Under the pieces are notes generated by a model. That model did no database searches, was not told the DNA's origin, and was given only the letters and a program-made list of their open reading frames with translations. A stretch of DNA of 13,064 nt. It comes from Bacteroidota bacterium (GTDB lineage Bacteria > Bacteroidota > Bacteroidia > B-17B0 > B-17BO). Shown piece after piece: positions 1-7,600 of this stretch (position 1 is the stretch's first letter; every line of letters begins with the position of its first letter). The DNA is taken from the NCBI GenBank assembly GCA_947462425.1, contig CANHPI010000034.1, forward strand, positions 1-13,064, given 5' to 3'. Both the position numbers and the translations under genes were made by a program.

Positions 1-606
1 CATTTTTTCAGGAACTAATATATAGTCAGCAACTTTAGCTTTTATAGCACTTTGTGGCATTCCTGAATATGATGCAGATAAAGGATCTTGCACAATTGTT
101 AAACCACCTTCCGCTTTTATATCTTTTAATCCTTGTGTTCCATCATTGCCAGTGCCGGAAAGTACAATACCAATTGCCTTTTCTTTGCAATGTTTTGCTA
201 ATGATTGAAAAAAGGAATCAATATTTCTTTTTTTTATTTGTGGTTCCTTTGGTTCTGATAATTTTAAAGTTTCGTGAAATATGCTTAATTCTTTGTTGGA
301 TGGTATAATATAAATGCAGTTAGGTTGAATTTTTATTCCATTGGTAATCTCTTCTGTTTTCATTTTTGTATGCTCGGCTATAAGTTCAGTTAATAAACTT
401 TTACGAGTAGGGTCAAGATGCTGCACAACAATAAATGCCATTCCGCTATTAGGAGTTGTGTTATTAAAAAAAACTTTTAATGCTTCTAGCCCTCCGGCAG
501 AGGCTCCTATGCCAACAATAAAAAAGTCGGACTTAGGACTTTTTAAATTTTTAGCAGCCTTATTTGTTTTTTTAATAAGACTATTTTTTAAAATAACTTT
601 TTTCAC
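1..606 (-). CDS. CheB-type methylesterase domain protein, partial (C-terminus beyond left edge)
   Basis: CheB hydrolyses glutamate methyl esters on chemoreceptors. The 202 codons seen here hold an almost complete catalytic domain, from about residue 26. The catalytic Ser36 lies in GIGASAGG, His63 in VVQHLDP and Asp155 in LSGTGNDG. Their order and spacing match the Ser-His-Asp triad of Salmonella CheB (164/190/286). No receiver domain precedes the domain, only a lysine-rich tail of about 25 residues, so this is not a classical REC-CheB. In Bacteroidota such an N-terminal CheB domain usually opens a CheB-CheR-PAS(-kinase) hybrid, and the frame is still open at base 1; that continuation is inference. 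The start is taken as GTG at 606-604: an in-frame TAG lies directly before it, and the next in-frame ATG (residue 56) falls after the catalytic serine. No Shine-Dalgarno sequence is visible. The gene is divergent from the membrane-protein gene at 816. Confidence 0.88.
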   Translation of the reverse strand, partial: MKKVILKNSLIKKTNKAAKNLKSPKSDFFIVGIGASAGGLEALKVFFNNTTPNSGMAFIVVQHLDPTRKSLLTELIAEHTKMKTEEITNGIKIQPNCIYIIPSNKELSIFHETLKLSEPKEPQIKKRNIDSFFQSLAKHCKEKAIGIVLSGTGNDGTQGLKDIKAEGGLTIVQDPLSASYSGMPQSAIKAKVADYILVPEKM

Positions 607-705
607 CTATAAACTATTAAAAATTTTAATTCTTTTAATTTTTATATTAAACATATTTATATGTAAATATAATTTTTATATTAATTTACTTACACTAATT
701 ATATA

Positions 706-717
706 TGATTTTTATCA
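706..717. promoter_or_regulatory. FNR/CRP-like dyad (site A) between divergent genes
   Basis: The sequence TGAT-TTTT-ATCA has perfect half-sites and matches the core of the FNR operator TTGAT-N4-ATCAA; the outermost bases (A and C) do not match. It lies almost exactly midway between the GTG at 606 and the ATG at 816, about 105 nt from each, so it could serve either gene or both. Binding by a Crp/Fnr-family protein is inferred from the motif and from its recurrence upstream of several other genes in the window. Confidence 0.45.
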
Positions 718-727
718 CAGGTGTTAG

Positions 728-755
728 TTGCATCAATCATATTTCCTATTGTTTG
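728..755 (+). promoter_or_regulatory. Possible Bacteroidota-type promoter for the membrane-protein gene
   Basis: A TTG at 728-730 is followed 16 nt later by TATTGTTTG (747-755). This resembles the Bacteroidota -33 TTG and -7 TAnnTTTG pair but has one extra base in the -7 element and slightly short spacing. It would start transcription near 762, about 54 nt before the ATG. Dyad A (706-717) would then be centred roughly 50 nt upstream of the start. Weak call. Confidence 0.25.
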
Positions 756-815
756 TATTGAATAACTTTAATAATTAGTATTCAATATTTTTTTAAAATA
801 ACAATTTATTAGCTT

Positions 816-1487
816 ATGTGTTTTTCGGCAAGTGCAAGTTTTGGAGCAGGAATTATTATTTCAACAATTGGTTTTATGTCATTAAAAAAGGTTCAAACAC
901 CCTTACAATATTTTTTCGCAGCAATACCATTATTTTTTGCCATACAACAAATCTCTGAAGGTTTTTTGTGGCTAGCTCTTTCCGATTCGAGTTATGCTTC
1001 AATGGAAAGGATTACAACTTATACTTTTCTTTTTTTTGCGCAAATAGTTTGGCCTTTTTGGATTCCTTTTTCAATTTTACTTCTTGAAAAAGAATTTAAA
1101 AATAAAAATATTTTAAAAGTTTTACTTGCAATTGGCACTGTAGTATCTATTTATTTAGCTTATTGTTTAATAACTTATAATGTACAAGCTAAAATTATTG
1201 GTCGTCATATTTCATATATACAAGATTATCCGGTTTTCTTTAACAGGTATAGTGGTGTGTTATATGTTTTAGCTACTGTATTACCTCCCTATTTTTCTAG
1301 TATTAAAAAGGTTTGGATTTTAAGTGTAGCAATTTTTATTTCATATGTTATTACAACAATATTGTATAACGATTATATAGTTTCTGTTTGGTGCTTTTTT
1401 GCTTCTATTATCAGCACTTTAATTTTAGTTTTGATACAGGGAATGAACTTTGCTCATAAAGAGGAACCAATATTAAATCAATCTTGA
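816..1487 (+). CDS. Seven-helix membrane protein, DUF6629-like
   Basis: This 223-residue protein opens with MCFSASASF, the N-terminal signature I associate with the DUF6629 family of integral membrane proteins of unknown function. The conserved-looking stretch FFAAIPLFFAIQQISEGFLW lies at residues 33-52. Hydrophobic segments at about 5-22, 31-53, 66-90, 99-121, 145-160, 165-183 and 187-209 give seven predicted helices; the tail after 210 is polar. There is no cleavable signal peptide. No enzyme motif is visible, so the function is unknown. The family name rests on recall of the N-terminal motif, while the membrane topology is seen directly. The ATG follows a 209-bp divergent intergenic region holding dyad A. 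The TGA stop (1485-1487) doubles as the left half-site of dyad B, which belongs to the next gene. No terminator separates it from the BON gene. Confidence 0.75.
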   Translation: MCFSASASFGAGIIISTIGFMSLKKVQTPLQYFFAAIPLFFAIQQISEGFLWLALSDSSYASMERITTYTFLFFAQIVWPFWIPFSILLLEKEFKNKNILKVLLAIGTVVSIYLAYCLITYNVQAKIIGRHISYIQDYPVFFNRYSGVLYVLATVLPPYFSSIKKVWILSVAIFISYVITTILYNDYIVSVWCFFASIISTLILVLIQGMNFAHKEEPILNQS

Positions 1488-1496
1488 TATATATCA
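1485..1496. promoter_or_regulatory. FNR/CRP-like dyad (site B) upstream of the BON gene
   Basis: TGAT-ATAT-ATCA is preceded by T, giving TTGAT on the left; it matches nine of the ten fixed positions of TTGAT-N4-ATCAA. The dyad centre (1490.5) is about 65 nt upstream of the start site implied by the -7 element at 1542-1549, close to the position of a class I Crp/Fnr activator. The first half-site overlaps the stop codon of the upstream gene. Function is inferred. Confidence 0.5.
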
Positions 1497-1541
1497 TTTT
1501 AGTATCTTCAATTTCTCATTTATAGAGCGTTGTTGTTATTA

Positions 1542-1549
1542 TAGTTTTG
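1542..1549 (+). promoter_or_regulatory. Promoter -7 element of the BON gene
   Basis: TAGTTTTG is an exact match to the Bacteroidota -7 consensus TAnnTTTG, 33 nt before the ATG at 1583. No TTG occurs at the ideal -33 distance, which would fit a promoter that depends on an upstream activator such as one bound at dyad B. Confidence 0.45.
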
Positions 1550-1582
1550 AATAATTAATTTTTAACTTAATAAAATAATAAC

Positions 1583-2251
1583 ATGAAAACAGACATTGAA
1601 ATTCAGAAAGACGTATTAGATGAACTTAAATGGGAGCCGTATCTAAACGCAACAGAAATTGGAGTAGCTGTAAAAAACGGTATCGTTACTTTATCAGGAA
1701 CCGTTAATTCTTATTTAAAGAAAACGCGAGCTGAAAAAGCGGCTAAACGCGTATCGGGTGTAAAAGCAGTTGCTGAAGATATTGAAGTTAAATATGCGGA
1801 TAGTCTTTTAAAAAATGACACTGAGATTGCTGAAACTATTTTAAGCGCTTTAAAATGGCATAGTGCAATAAATGAAGAGAAAATTAAAGTTAAAGTGGAA
1901 GATGGTGTTGTTACACTTGATGGTGAAGTGGATTGGGAGTTTCAAAGAAATTCGGCAGTAATGCAAATTGAAAATCTTATTGGAGTTAAAAGAATTGTAA
2001 ATAATATTACAATCAAATCCGGAATTGTTCCTAAGGAATTAAAACAAAAGGTAAACTCTGCTTTTCACAGAAGCGCAACAATTGACGCTGAAAAAATTAA
2101 CATTGAGGTTACTGGAAGTAAAGTTGTTTTGACTGGTAAAGTTAGATCTTGGGCCGAAAAAAATGACGCTGAAAATGCCGTTTGGGCAGCTCAAGGTGTA
2201 AATAAGGTCGAAAATAATTTAGAAATCGATATGGAAGTTTTCGCTTTTTAA
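1583..2251 (+). CDS. Triple BON-domain protein (OsmY-like)
   Basis: This 222-residue protein consists of three consecutive BON domains, at about residues 3-71, 78-146 and 149-217. Each has the helix, then a GIVTLSGTV-type strand turn (33-41, 108-116 and 178-186), then an alanine-rich helix, then a GVxxVxxxIxI strand ending with a conserved valine/asparagine. BON domains are thought to bind phospholipid or other hydrophobic surfaces and are typical of osmotic or general stress proteins such as E. coli OsmY. Unlike OsmY, this protein has no signal peptide (it starts MKTDIEIQKD), so it is probably cytoplasmic or peripherally membrane-associated. It seems to be a single-gene unit: its own -7 element and dyad B lie upstream and a strong terminator lies 27 nt after the stop. 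The domain assignment is secure; the physiological role is inferred from the family and from the stress-gene neighbourhood. Confidence 0.9.
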   Translation: MKTDIEIQKDVLDELKWEPYLNATEIGVAVKNGIVTLSGTVNSYLKKTRAEKAAKRVSGVKAVAEDIEVKYADSLLKNDTEIAETILSALKWHSAINEEKIKVKVEDGVVTLDGEVDWEFQRNSAVMQIENLIGVKRIVNNITIKSGIVPKELKQKVNSAFHRSATIDAEKINIEVTGSKVVLTGKVRSWAEKNDAENAVWAAQGVNKVENNLEIDMEVFAF

Positions 2252-2278
2252 ATTTGTTTAATTGATTGTTTACACAAT

Positions 2279-2306
2279 AAAAAACGCCTCAATTGAGGCG
2301 TTTTTT
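2279..2306. terminator. Bidirectional intrinsic terminator between convergent genes
   Basis: A perfect 12-bp stem (2279-2290 with 2295-2306), made of six A-T pairs plus the GC-rich CGCCTC/GAGGCG, closes an AATT loop. The A-tract and T-tract flanks give a U-tail on either strand. It lies 27 nt after the BON stop and 11 nt beyond the stop of the minus-strand gene at 2318, so it should end both transcripts. Confidence 0.9.
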
Positions 2307-2317
2307 ATGTTTTAGAT

Positions 2318-3190
2318 TTACATTATATAAAAACATAATTTAAAACCTGCATTAAATTCGTTTCTATATTTATTAAGAAATTCGGATGAAATAAATTCTT
2401 TTAGTGAAAGAGTTGTTTTTGATATCCCGTCGTAATAATATAAATTAGAATTATAAAAGTCGTAATTTTCATAATAAATACTTAATCCCGCACTTCGATT
2501 TTTATTTGTCGTTTTTTTTATTTTACTGCTATGTAATATTTGATCAAGATTTAGGATCATTAATTCAAATCCATACATGTTTCTTCGCAATTCAAAAATA
2601 CTGTAATCACTATTATTATCTAGCACATTTTCTTCACCTTTATGATAGCTTCGCATTGTGCCTTTATATAATTTTAATGTTGGTAGGTATTTGTAAGGTA
2701 ATTTAATTACAATACCAAAATACAACGAATAATTATTAAAGGAATTCATTTGGCAACCAGGTGCAATATCTGAAGTGCCTTTTTTGGTTTTAAATAGTTC
2801 GACACTTGAATTGATTATAATCGAATCTGTCTTCGAAAAATTATTTTCTTTCTTTACAGAAGCACTATAATCATTTGAGAAATTTTGGTTGAACGACGTA
2901 TCCCATAATTTATCCATAAAACCCCATCCAGCATATAAACCAATAACATTTTGTTTTGATATTAAATAACCTGCATTTATCCCTCCTTCAAGGTATATTC
3001 CATGTCCGGAATTATTTATTTTACTACTATTTACAGGAATTCTATAGCCCGCTGTCAATAAAAATAGAGATGAGGGTTTTGCTACAGTTTTTGTTGCTGT
3101 CAGTAAAGAGTCTAAACTTGTTTGACTTAATCCTTCAGGAATATAATTAATCAATACTATTATTAAAATAAAATTTTTACCAAATTTCAT
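2318..3190 (-). CDS. Exported protein of unknown function, possible outer-membrane beta-barrel
   Basis: The product is 290 residues from the ATG at 3190. I prefer this over the in-frame TTG six bases upstream because it gives a canonical signal peptide: MKFGKN, a hydrophobic core FILIIVLI, then cleavage near GLSQ (about residue 22). There is no lipobox cysteine. The mature part has alternating polar/aromatic strands, for example SLFLLTAGYRIP, IYLEGGINAGYL, GLYAGWGF, YSLYFGIVIKLP and NAGFKLCFYIM at the C-terminus. Gly-Tyr turns and many Asn/Ser/Tyr residues add to a pattern that fits an outer-membrane beta-barrel or porin-family protein. I recognise no domain family. It lacks a T9SS sorting domain. 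It shares the bidirectional terminator with the BON gene, and dyad C lies about 77 nt upstream of its start. Export is well supported; barrel topology is inference. Confidence 0.7.
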   Translation of the reverse strand: MKFGKNFILIIVLINYIPEGLSQTSLDSLLTATKTVAKPSSLFLLTAGYRIPVNSSKINNSGHGIYLEGGINAGYLISKQNVIGLYAGWGFMDKLWDTSFNQNFSNDYSASVKKENNFSKTDSIIINSSVELFKTKKGTSDIAPGCQMNSFNNYSLYFGIVIKLPYKYLPTLKLYKGTMRSYHKGEENVLDNNSDYSIFELRRNMYGFELMILNLDQILHSSKIKKTTNKNRSAGLSIYYENYDFYNSNLYYYDGISKTTLSLKEFISSEFLNKYRNEFNAGFKLCFYIM

Positions 3191-3261
3191 GAGCAAATTA
3201 TTTGCTAGTAATAATATTAAAGTTTGTAATTATAAATTATGAGTTAACTTATTATATTAAA

Positions 3262-3273
3262 TGATTTACATCA
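3262..3273. promoter_or_regulatory. FNR/CRP-like dyad (site C) upstream of the exported-protein gene
   Basis: TGAT-TTAC-ATCA has perfect half-sites with the same outer bases (A and C) as dyad A, so on the minus strand both read GTGAT-N4-ATCAT. The centre is about 77 nt upstream of the ATG at 3190. No convincing TAnnTTTG element was found between it and the start codon. The role is inferred from recurrence. Confidence 0.45.
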
Positions 3274-3384
3274 CCATTGTAAATTTTGTATTAAATAAAT
3301 GTTTTAAATTATAAAAGTGTAACTATTCTACTTTTAATATTGATTTATCAAACTGCAACTTATAGACGTATGTTTGTATAAATT

Positions 3385-3627
3385 TTAAGCTATCTTTAGA
3401 GGTATAATTTCCTTAACACGTGTTAATTTATTGTTATTTTCATTTTTATTTTCAAAGAATTTAAAAATGTCCTGATGAGTTATTATACCGTGATTATTTT
3501 GGTTTTTATCAATTATAGATAGGACATCACAATTGAATTCCTTCATCACTTTTTCAGCATTTATTATTTTTGTTTCTGGAGAACAATATCTTAAATTTTT
3601 TATATTTTGTTTTTTTTCTGTCATCAT
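3385..3627 (-). CDS. Single CBS-domain protein, truncated paralogue of the neighbouring CBS gene
   Basis: This 80-residue product aligns without gaps to the N-terminal half of the CBS protein encoded at 3838-4359: from the shared CSPETK onward about 31 of 66 residues are identical. The nucleotide-contact pattern G-I-I-T-x-x-D is retained (GIITHQD, against GIITDRD in the partner). The protein stops after KEIIPLKIA, just where the second CBS domain would begin, and the DNA beyond the stop does not resemble that domain in the frames I read. CBS domains normally pair into a Bateman module that binds adenine nucleotides, so this half-module would need to dimerise or pair with its neighbour, or be a decaying remnant. 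Two adjacent ATGs (3627 and 3624) follow AGGAA; the second has the better spacing. The open frame and retained core suggest it may still be expressed. Confidence 0.65.
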   Translation of the reverse strand: MMTEKKQNIKNLRYCSPETKIINAEKVMKEFNCDVLSIIDKNQNNHGIITHQDIFKFFENKNENNNKLTRVKEIIPLKIA

Positions 3628-3725
3628 TTCCTAATAAATTTATAAGTATACATCGTTAAAAACTACGAATAATAATAGTTTTGTATGTATTTAATAATTT
3701 GGTTTTTTACTTTTCTAAATAACTA

Positions 3726-3793
3726 AGAGCCTGTTTATTGTTTTTATAAAAAATTACATAATATAATAATTAGATAAATTTTAAACAGGCTCT
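3726..3793. repeat. 12-bp inverted repeat pair with 44-bp AT-rich spacer
   Basis: AGAGCCTGTTTA (3726-3737) is repeated as its exact reverse complement at 3782-3793. The pair is the only GC-containing sequence in an otherwise almost pure A/T spacer between the two CBS genes. It does not look like an intrinsic terminator, since the loop is 44 nt and no T-tract follows on the minus strand. The shape resembles the ends of a small non-autonomous mobile element or an insertion-sequence scar, but I see no clear target duplication at the borders. Confidence 0.5.
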
Positions 3794-3837
3794 ATATGCT
3801 TTAACTAAATTGAGTATCTACAACTTTAGTTTTTTTG

Positions 3838-4359
3838 CTAATTTTCCTGAAATTGTAAAGGCATAATCTCAAGTCCTTTTTTTGTAGCTGTAGAATTATT
3901 GCGATCAAATAGCGCTTTAATTGTTTTAGCTAAATTTTCTTCTTTTGAGGTTACAGCTCCTAATTCCTCTTTTTCTTTTAGGGCATGCGAAAGAAGTGTA
4001 TTGATTGAAATCATACCTTTTAACTTTCCTTCTTGGTTCGTAACCGGTAATCGTCCAATTTTGTTTTTTCTCATTTCACGCAAAGCATCTGTAATTGAAT
4101 CATCTGCTTTTATCGTGTGAACTTTTGCTTTAGGAAGGATTTCTTTTACACTTATTTCAGCTGGATTTTTACCATTTTTGCTTGCTAATGACAAACAAAT
4201 ATCGCGATCTGTAATTATACCAATTACCTTTTGGTCTTTATCAACAACTGGTAGTGCGCCACGATTTGATTCCTTCATCATTTTTGTGGCATTGGCCAAC
4301 TTTGTTTCCGGTGAGCAGAATTTTAATGTACTTTCTGCCATAACATCTTTTACTTTCAT
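3838..4359 (-). CDS. Tandem CBS-domain (Bateman module) protein
   Basis: The product is 173 residues with two CBS domains, at about 7-62 and 72-128. The first carries GALPVVDKDQKVIGIITDRD (34-53), including the Thr and Asp positions that typically contact the ribose-phosphate of a bound nucleotide. The second has GRLPVTNQEGKLKGMISINT (102-121), where the final Asp is replaced. A charged tail of about 45 residues without a recognisable domain follows. Stand-alone CBS pairs bind AMP, ATP or related nucleotides and are thought to sense energy or redox state; the partner here is unknown. The first residues MKVKDVMAES match the usual start of such proteins and support the ATG at 4359. A TGA-N6-TCA dyad lies about 93 nt upstream. 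A truncated relative lies 210 nt downstream on the same strand, so the pair may be cotranscribed. Confidence 0.9.
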   Translation of the reverse strand: MKVKDVMAESTLKFCSPETKLANATKMMKESNRGALPVVDKDQKVIGIITDRDICLSLASKNGKNPAEISVKEILPKAKVHTIKADDSITDALREMRKNKIGRLPVTNQEGKLKGMISINTLLSHALKEKEELGAVTSKEENLAKTIKALFDRNNSTATKKGLEIMPLQFQEN

Positions 4360-4443
4360 AATTCAATTTTTATGGTTAAATATTAATTTAAATCAAAGTA
4401 AATTCAATTCGAATTTTTATTCTATGTAACCAAACATTTCGTG

Positions 4444-4461
4444 ATATGACATTTATCATAT
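4444..4461. promoter_or_regulatory. FNR/CRP-like dyad (site D) upstream of the CBS gene
   Basis: ATATGA-N6-TCATAT is a perfect 6+6 dyad. Read as the FNR core it is TGAC-ATTT-ATCA, one base away from TGAT-N4-ATCA. An overlapping wider dyad, GTGAT (4441-4445) with ATCAC (4463-4467), has a slightly different centre. The centre of the main dyad is about 93 nt upstream of the ATG at 4359. The nearest -7-like sequence on the minus strand is the imperfect TACTTTG near 4393-4399. Confidence 0.4.
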
Positions 4462-4567
4462 AATCACTTATAAGCTTTATTGGTAGCGAGTATTAAATTA
4501 TGATTTTTATTTTTGGCTCATATATTTATGCGTTTTTTAGCTTATACTATTTTAAAAAATTAAACAA

Positions 4568-4601
4568 AAAAGCGGCAGGATATTTTTATCCTGCCGCTTT
4601 T
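4568..4601 (-). terminator. Strong intrinsic terminator of the SprB-repeat gene
   Basis: A perfect 15-bp stem (4568-4582 with 4587-4601) with the GC-rich core GCGGCAGGAT/ATCCTGCCGC closes a four-base loop and is flanked by A/T tracts. It lies 17 nt downstream of the minus-strand stop at 4618. No plus-strand gene ends here, so it serves the large exported-protein gene. Confidence 0.92.
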
Positions 4602-4617
4602 ATATAGTGATTAAAAT

Positions 4618-7600
4618 TTATTTACTAATATTTAATTTTTTAGTAATGGTATTATTTTTCCCAACGTATATTTTTATAAAATAAGTTCCATTTAATATAT
4701 CTGTTGTATTTATTTTTATTACCGAATCATTAACCGCACTTATATAAATTGTTTGGCCAAGTAGATTTACTAACTCAACTTTATCAATTTTATAACCTTT
4801 AGTTTCAATAGTAACATATTCGTTCGCAGGATTAGGATATACTTTAACATCACTTGTGCTAATTTGAATATCTTCAATACCAGTTAAGTTACCTACATTA
4901 AATGTATTTGAAGTTGTACATCCATTTGCATCTGTAATAGTTACTGAATAAGCACCAGGATTTAATCCAGTTATATCTTCAGTTGTTGATCCATTTGACC
5001 AGCTAAAGCTATAAGGACTTGTTCCGCCTGTTGTTGTAGCATCTATCGAGCCATCGTTTGATCCATTATTACTTGCTGAAGTAACTACTCCATTTGCAAT
5101 TAATGGTGAAGTTGGTTGTGTTAAAGTGTAACTTTTAACAATTGAACATCCATTATAATCTAATATTGTTACTGAATAAGTTCCAGGATTAAGATTAGTA
5201 TTTGATGAAGTAATTGCTCCGTTTGACCATTGATATGTGTATGGGCTAACACCTCCGGTTACATTAACATTTATAATTCCATTGTTGCCACCAGTACATG
5301 ACACATTACTAACTATAGATTGTGCATTTAAAACAGTAGGTTCGGAAACAAATTGTGCTGTTGTTGCTAAACAATTATTTGCATCTTTAACATAGGTTGT
5401 ATAAATTACATTTCCTGCAAGATTATTAAATACATTTGAAGAAGAATATGTAGTGCCATTTAAACTATATAAATACGGACTAGTTCCTCCATTTGCGTTT
5501 ATTTCTATTTCACCATTAGATGCGGCATAACATGATGAATTTAAGATGCCAAAATAGATACTAATAGGATGAGTTGGTTGAACGATTGTAAATTTAGTTG
5601 AACCTATACAGTTAGCAGCATCCTTAACATTAATATTATAAATTCCTGCATATAAATTATTAAATGTAGTACCTGATTGATATGAAATTCCTCCATCAAT
5701 ACTATATGCTAAAAATCCTGCACCTCCTGATGCTGCAATTGATGCTGAGCCAGTAGCACCTCCATAACATGATACACTTGTTGTAGATGGAGCAATTAAA
5801 AATGCATTTGGCTCGGTAAGTACAAATGTTTCTGTTGATACGCAAGCATTAGCATCTTTAACTTGAACTACATAAATTCCTGCACTTAAACCGGTTAAAG
5901 TATTGGATGTTTGAAATACTATCCCATCCTTACTATATTGTAAAAGGCCTGTACCGCCTGTAACACTACTAATAGTAATAACTCCGTCATTACCATCATG
6001 ACATGAAACATTTTGTGAACTTGAAGTTGTAATAGTTGGTCCACCAGCTGATACAATAACACCTGATACTGTTGTTTCACATCCTGTGCCATCTTTAACA
6101 ACTATATATTGTGTTCCCGAATTAAGAGAGGAAAATACTCCTGTATTAAAGAAATTTGTTCCGTCAATACTAAATTGATATCCTGAGCCAGAACCACCAT
6201 TAGCAAGTACTTGAATAGAGCCATTAGGTGTTCCGCAGGTTGCATTTGTAGTATTTACTGTTGTTGTTATTTTTGATGGTTGAGTAATTGAAACTGTACT
6301 TGTATAATTACAGTTGTATAAATCCTTAATGACAACGGTATGTGTTCCTGCTGCAAGATTTAAAAATGTACCATATTCCGAAAAACTTTCATCTCCATCT
6401 AAACTATAAACATAATTTCCTGAACCGCCTGCAGCTATGGCTACTATCGACCCATCTTCTTCATCATTGCAACTTGCTGCAAAAGATGTTAATGTGGATG
6501 TTATGGCAGTTGGTTGGGTAACGGTAACTGTTTGTGTTTTGATACAACTTGTCACATCTTTTACATAAAGAGTATATGTTCCAGCAGTTAAACCTGAAAA
6601 AATTGTTCCAGATTGATAATTAGTTCCATTTATACTATAGTTTCTAATTCCTGTTCCTCCTGATGATGCAACATTAATTTGTCCAGTATTACCTCCATAA
6701 CAATGAACCGGAATAACCATTGATGTAATATTTAATAAGGGACCTTCTGAAATAGTAACTGTTGAATAATTAGTACAACCAGCATTATCTTTTACAACGC
6801 AAATATATGTACCAGCATTTAAAGCTGTAAAATTTCCACTATTTTGAAAAGTAATACCACCATTAATACTGTATTGTATTAATCCTGTTCCTCCAAAAGA
6901 ACTTAATGTGATGCTTCCATCATTTCCATTATAACAACTTACATTTATAACATTTGGAGTATTTAAAACTGGCCCCGTTAATGAATTAATAGTTACAACG
7001 GTTGAATTAGTACAACCATTTGCATCCTTAACTTCTAAAGTATGGGCGCCTGCCGTTAAACCTGAAAAACTTCCGGTTGGCAAAAAACCACCACCATCTA
7101 TTTGTAAAGTTAATAATGGCACACCTCCAAATATCGTAGTTGTAATAGCTCCTGTTGCCGTTCCGCAACTAGCATTAGTTGTTAAAATAGAATTGAATAC
7201 AATAGCAGGCGGTTGAGTAATAGATACTACTGTAGAATTTTGACATCCATTTGCATCCATTATATTTAAAGTGTATGAACCTGCATATAAGTTATTAAAA
7301 TTGGGACTACTTTGCCAAGCGCCGCCATTAATATTATATGAATATGGTGGAGCACCATATTGTCCAACTGCTATGAAACTGCCATTATTAGAACGATGAC
7401 ATAATGCATTTGTAATAGATGTTGATGTTACTGCTAAACCTACTGAAATACTATTAGTAAATGTTTTAGTACAAGTTGTAGCCCAGCCTTCAATAGTTGT
7501 TGTTAGTGAAACTGTATAAACACCACCCGCAGTATAAGTATGAGTTGGATTCATTAAATTAGTTGTAGTACCATCTCCAAAATTCCATACATAAAATTCA

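Noticed and set aside
54..727. Two plus-strand open frames (54-308 and 341-727)
   Set aside because: They lie antisense to the CheB domain, whose catalytic motifs are intact on the minus strand; the plus-strand translations show no domain and run-on hydrophobic composition typical of shadow frames.
3191..3196. TTG as the start of the exported-protein gene, two codons upstream
   Set aside because: The ATG at 3190 gives a standard signal peptide beginning MKFGKN; the TTG adds only two residues and has no ribosome-site support.
3676..3683. TAGTTTTG on the plus strand, an exact -7 consensus
   Set aside because: All genes around it are on the minus strand and no plus-strand frame follows for several kilobases, so it is probably a chance match in AT-rich DNA.
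4888..7428. Regular repeats resembling a CRISPR or satellite array
   Set aside because: The roughly 234-bp period is in frame, diverged at DNA level and encodes SprB-like protein units with conserved cysteines; there are no short identical repeats with unique spacers.
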